A stretch of DNA of 9,619 bases. It comes from JBHGBB01 sp041946755. Lineage in GTDB: Bacteria; UBP4; UBA4092; JAOAEQ01. The stretch is from positions 1 through 9,619 of the forward strand of contig JBHGBB010000155.1 in NCBI GenBank assembly GCA_041946755.1. The letters are read 5' to 3'. Below are positions 7,100-9,619 of this stretch, piece after piece. Within the stretch, counting starts at the first letter, position 1. Every line of letters starts with the position of its first letter. The translations under genes and the position numbers were made by a program. Below the pieces are notes generated by a model. That model had not been told where the DNA came from. It worked only from the letters and a program-made list of their open reading frames with translations, and did no database searches.

Positions 7100-8197
7100 A
7101 TGTGGTTTTTCGTTTATTTATCAGTTTTTATCATCGCATTCCTACTCTCAGCAATCTTGACTCCGATTGCTAGACGAGTAGCATTTCGGCTAAATATCGT
7201 CGACCATCCTGGTGAAGAGCGGAAAATTCATACTGAAACCAAGCCATATCTTGGTGGTGCAGCGATTTTTATCGCATTTAATCTGGTTATTGGCATCGGT
7301 CTATTCTGCGCGTTAACTCCGGTATCTCAATCGCTAACCTTCTTATCATCAAACGTTACCCAATATCTATCCAATGTCAAATCGGTGCTGCCAAAACTAG
7401 TCGGTTTATTTATCGGTAGTGTTATCATTTTCCTACTCGGTCTTATCGATGATATGAAACGATTATCTCCGGTTAAGAAACTTATCGGCCAGATTATTGC
7501 CGGGCTGATTGTTATCCTATTCGGGGTTAGAATCGAACTGTTTATACCCAATATATATCTATCCGGAGCATTGACATTATTATGGTTAGTTGGAATTACT
7601 AACGCCTTTAATCTGCTCGATAATATGGATGGTTTATCTTCAGGAGTAGCAGCGATAGCAGCTTTAATTTTCGCCTTATTTTCGATACAGTTTAACCATT
7701 ATTTTATCGCGGTTATTCTCCTAGCATTATGCGGCGCTATTTTCGGATTTCTACCCTATAATTTTTATCCTTCAAAAATATTTATGGGTGATGCCGGGAG
7801 TATGTTTATCGGATTCGCGTTATCTACCTTAACAGTTTTAAGCAGCTATTATTCTACCGATGCGCCAACCTTTTTACCGGTGATTATGCCGCTCTTAGTT
7901 CTCAGCGTTCCGATATTCGATACCATCTCGGTAGTCATCATCAGGATTCGCCGGCATTTGCCTGTCTATCAAGGAGATACGAATCATTTTTCACATCGGC
8001 TGGTAGCACTCGGTATGACTCATCGGCAAGCGGTTTTAACTATTTATTTAGTGACCTTATGTATCGGATTAAGTGCAATGTTACTTCGTCATCTCAACTG
8101 GTTCGAATCGATTCTTATCCTTATTCAATCGATATCGATTTTTATCATCATCGCTTTCTTAGAAACTGCTGGTAGAAAAAGAAACTCAAAAACATAA
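7100..8197 (+). CDS. Polyprenyl-phosphate sugar-1-phosphate transferase, WecA/TagO/MraY family (365 aa)
   Basis: An integral inner-membrane enzyme that moves a sugar-1-phosphate, probably N-acetylglucosamine-1-phosphate, from a UDP donor to undecaprenyl phosphate. This is the first committed step of a lipid-linked glycan such as O-antigen. About ten or eleven hydrophobic segments are visible. Family motifs appear in order: VDHPGEERKIHTETKPYLGG (34-53), LIDDMKRLSP with the Mg-binding DD pair at D117-D118 (115-124), NAFNLLDNMDGL (168-179), FMGDAGSMFIGF (228-239) and the cytoplasmic HFSHRL (296-301). The short VDxPxxRKxHxxPxLGG start and the HxxHRL loop favour WecA/TagO over MraY, but the exact sugar and symbol cannot be fixed. 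The ATG lacks a Shine-Dalgarno and follows the repeat element by a few bases. The last codons (GRKRNSKT) run into the downstream inverted repeat. Confidence 0.9.
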   Translation: MWFFVYLSVFIIAFLLSAILTPIARRVAFRLNIVDHPGEERKIHTETKPYLGGAAIFIAFNLVIGIGLFCALTPVSQSLTFLSSNVTQYLSNVKSVLPKLVGLFIGSVIIFLLGLIDDMKRLSPVKKLIGQIIAGLIVILFGVRIELFIPNIYLSGALTLLWLVGITNAFNLLDNMDGLSSGVAAIAALIFALFSIQFNHYFIAVILLALCGAIFGFLPYNFYPSKIFMGDAGSMFIGFALSTLTVLSSYYSTDAPTFLPVIMPLLVLSVPIFDTISVVIIRIRRHLPVYQGDTNHFSHRLVALGMTHRQAVLTIYLVTLCIGLSAMLLRHLNWFESILILIQSISIFIIIAFLETAGRKRNSKT

Positions 8198-8272
8198 AAA
8201 CCAAAAAACCGAAAAATATTGGTATATTAGATGAATTAGTCTTGTGTTTCTCGGTTTCTCGGTTTTTAGGTT
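8191..8272. repeat. 26-bp imperfect inverted repeat at the 3' end of the WecA-like gene
   Basis: The left arm 8191-8216 (AACATAAAAACC.. AAACCGAAAAA) pairs with the right arm 8247-8272 (TTTCTCGGTTTCTCGG.. AGGTT) at 22 of 26 positions, around a 30-nt loop. The left arm overlaps the last codons and the TAA of the upstream gene. The arms are built from short AAACCGA/GAAACCGA units. A stem this long could stop or stabilise the upstream transcript, but it lacks a compact GC stem followed by a T-run, so I call it terminator-like only. Confidence 0.55.
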
Positions 8273-8317
8273 GTAGATAGCTGAATTTATTAGAGTTAGC
8301 TAATTCCTATTTTTCTT

Positions 8318-8347
8318 TTGACAAAGCCCGCCTTTGAGTGTTATACT
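8318..8347 (+). promoter_or_regulatory. Strong sigma70-type promoter upstream of the DUF6599-like gene
   Basis: TTGACA (8318-8323, perfect) and TATACT (8342-8347, 5 of 6) are separated by 18 nt. The start site would be near 8354, giving a leader of about 105 nt. It is the best consensus promoter in the window and marks the start of a new transcription unit after the inverted repeat. Confidence 0.6.
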
Positions 8348-8367
8348 TTTTATACCTTAAAACCTCA

Positions 8368-8397
8368 CTGAAAACCTAAAAGGACGTTTCCTATAAT
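8368..8397 (+). promoter_or_regulatory. Possible second, tandem promoter
   Basis: A perfect TATAAT (8392-8397) has CTGAAA (8368-8373, 4 of 6) 18 nt upstream. Transcription would begin near 8404 and shorten the leader to about 55 nt. The leader also contains TTCCC (8403-8407) and GGGAA (8415-8419), a small 5-bp hairpin, before the GAGGAG sequence. Confidence 0.3.
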
Positions 8398-8458
8398 AGA
8401 TTTTCCCTTCTATCGGGAATAATTATCTTGTTGTACCGAGGAGTAATTTAATTTAAGT

Positions 8459-9295
8459 ATGAAACTTAAACTGAGTTTTATATCATTACTTATTCTATTC
8501 CTATTCATTACGCAATCCCTATCTACGGTAACCACAGACCTTACGCTGGATGGCTGGATTAAAGCTAAAGGACCAACGATATATCCTAAAAATAAGCTTA
8601 CTGAACATGTCAATGGTGCCGCTGAAATATATTATACCTACAATATTAACGATGTAACGGTTTTCGAATTCCAGAAACCTAATGGCTCTTCAATTGCAAT
8701 TGATATCTATGATATGACCTTACCGGAAGATGCGTTTGGTATCTATAGTTTCAATCGGTCGGGAAGTAAAGAATTCGTTCCGGTAGGAAATGAAGGGATA
8801 ATCTCTTCTGGACAATTAGATTTCTGGGTTGATAAATTCTATATCCGGGTTTCGGCTGGAATAAATTTTAAGATATCAACTACTGAATTTATTAGTCTTG
8901 GCAACCAAATCGTTTCTGCTTTAAAAGCCGAAAAAGGTGAAGTCCCGAAACTAGTTAAAATGCTGCCGAAAAAAGGATTGGTTGCAGGAAGCCAGATTTA
9001 TTTCCATAAACAGCTTATCTTGGATAATATCGCTCCGGAAGTGAATAAACAGTACGATATGCATTTATCCGATAAAACCGATGCAGTTTATGCTGAATAT
9101 AATTTCGATTCGACTATCGGGAAACTGATTGTTGTTGAATATGCTAATAAAGTTGATATGCGAAATGCGTTTTTAAGTCAGAAAGATACCGAACCGATTC
9201 ATATTGGGATGCTTAAAAAGTACTTTATTCTATTGATCAATATGAAACCGGAAAAGGAAAAAGCGCTAATCGCCGAGTTAAGCGATAATTTCTAA
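8459..9295 (+). CDS. Exported DUF6599-like protein (278 aa)
   Basis: A signal peptide (MKLKL, then a hydrophobic core to about residue 22, SLS-TVTTD) predicts export to the periplasm or outer face. The mature part has LTEHVNGAAEIYYTYNI (47-63), IAIDIYDMTLPEDAFGIYS (79-97) and a second half with a similar PEDAFG-free fold, including YAEYNFDS and VVEYANKVDMRNAF. I recognise the (V/I)NGxAExYxxY...YDM...DAFGxYS pattern as that of DUF6599-type proteins, whose function is unknown. GAGGAG lies 15 nt before the ATG, a long spacing, but an in-frame stop (TAA at 8444-8446) rules out an upstream start. The next gene follows after 31 nt, so co-transcription is likely. Family name moderately sure; export well supported. 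Confidence 0.8.
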   Translation: MKLKLSFISLLILFLFITQSLSTVTTDLTLDGWIKAKGPTIYPKNKLTEHVNGAAEIYYTYNINDVTVFEFQKPNGSSIAIDIYDMTLPEDAFGIYSFNRSGSKEFVPVGNEGIISSGQLDFWVDKFYIRVSAGINFKISTTEFISLGNQIVSALKAEKGEVPKLVKMLPKKGLVAGSQIYFHKQLILDNIAPEVNKQYDMHLSDKTDAVYAEYNFDSTIGKLIVVEYANKVDMRNAFLSQKDTEPIHIGMLKKYFILLINMKPEKEKALIAELSDNF

Positions 9296-9326
9296 AAGTA
9301 ACTAGCTATTATTGTAATTTGATCTA

Positions 9327-9619
9327 ATGAAAAAAATTTCGCGAAGAGAATTTATTATTAAAAGTTCTACTTTCGCCGGGGTGGTTGCGGCAGGTAGTCT
9401 TCCGATAAAACCTATTATCTCCGCTGCCAAGGCGGGCCAGCCTACCTCAACTACCCCTTCTACCAAATCGATTATTGCGGTAGCGCAAAAAGGAGCACCG
9501 GCAGAGTTAACCAAACGAGCGGTTAAATCGATTGGAGGAATAGGGAAATACGTTAAAAAAGGCGATATTGTTCTGGTTAAACCTAATATCGGCTGGGACC
9601 GACGGCCGGAACAAGCGGC
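9327..9619 (+). CDS. Tat-exported DUF362 domain protein, N-terminal part (3' end beyond window)
   Basis: Ninety-seven codons are visible before the right edge. The start carries a twin-arginine signal: ISRREFIIKSS (4-14) with R6-R7, a moderately hydrophobic stretch (TFAGVVAAGSL), and a probable AKA cleavage site after residue 36. The mature region has SIIAVAQKGAPAELTKRAV and then GKYVKKGDIVLVKPNIGW (73-90). The KPNxGW segment is characteristic of DUF362, a family often linked to iron-sulfur proteins. Tat export would suit folding or cofactor loading in the cytoplasm. No clear Shine-Dalgarno precedes the ATG, but no better start exists. The gene is 31 nt downstream of the exported DUF6599-like gene and probably in the same operon. 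Any C-terminal ferredoxin-type cluster would lie outside the window. Confidence 0.87.
   Translation, partial: MKKISRREFIIKSSTFAGVVAAGSLPIKPIISAAKAGQPTSTTPSTKSIIAVAQKGAPAELTKRAVKSIGGIGKYVKKGDIVLVKPNIGWDRRPEQA

Noticed and set aside
1..9619. Defence system, prophage, transposase or tRNA/rRNA genes
   Set aside because: No such motifs were seen on either strand. The RNase H domain is of cellular RNase HI type, with no reverse transcriptase or integrase beside it.

Overview
The window comes from a Gram-negative bacterium of about 40% G+C. Kdo-8-phosphate synthase points to lipopolysaccharide, and there is a polyprenyl-phosphate sugar-phosphotransferase, an exported seven-repeat SBBP propeller and a Tat-type signal peptide. 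The mix of families, plus A/T-rich low-complexity inverted repeats at gene ends, suits an uncultured or candidate-phylum lineage. No taxonomic marker is present, so this is an impression, not an assignment.

Layout. 1-2256 (minus): N-terminal two thirds of an SMC chromosome-segregation ATPase, cut by the left window edge. 2257-2495: divergent intergenic region with a candidate smc promoter, a perfect 20-bp palindrome and a good sigma70-type promoter facing right. 2496-2696 (plus): a 66-residue cysteine-rich DUF6485-type protein. 2754-4031 (plus): one unbroken reading frame joining a metal-type KdsA to a complete type I RNase H. 4053-5654 (minus): secreted SBBP-repeat beta-propeller, convergent with the fusion gene. 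5655-5926: divergent regulatory region with a candidate ARG-box-like site. 5927-6958 (plus): argC. 6959-7099: repeat element with a GC-rich palindrome. 7100-8197 (plus): WecA/TagO/MraY-type membrane transferase. 8191-8458: inverted repeat followed by two candidate promoters. 8459-9295 (plus): exported DUF6599-like protein. 9327-9619 (plus): N-terminus of a Tat-exported DUF362 protein, cut by the right edge.

How the genes relate. Most are unconnected housekeeping genes: chromosome organisation, LPS sugar synthesis, arginine synthesis and lipid-linked glycan initiation. KdsA and the WecA-like enzyme both serve the cell envelope. The DUF6599-like and DUF362 genes are 31 nt apart behind their own promoter region and probably form an operon for an extracytoplasmic function.

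The most unusual item is the KdsA-RNase H fusion. Its linker DNA looks like an intergenic inverted repeat that has become coding. Comparable repeat elements sit directly at the 3' ends of argC and the WecA-like gene, which suggests how the fusion could have arisen. I found no clear evidence of a defence system, CRISPR array, transposon or RNA gene.
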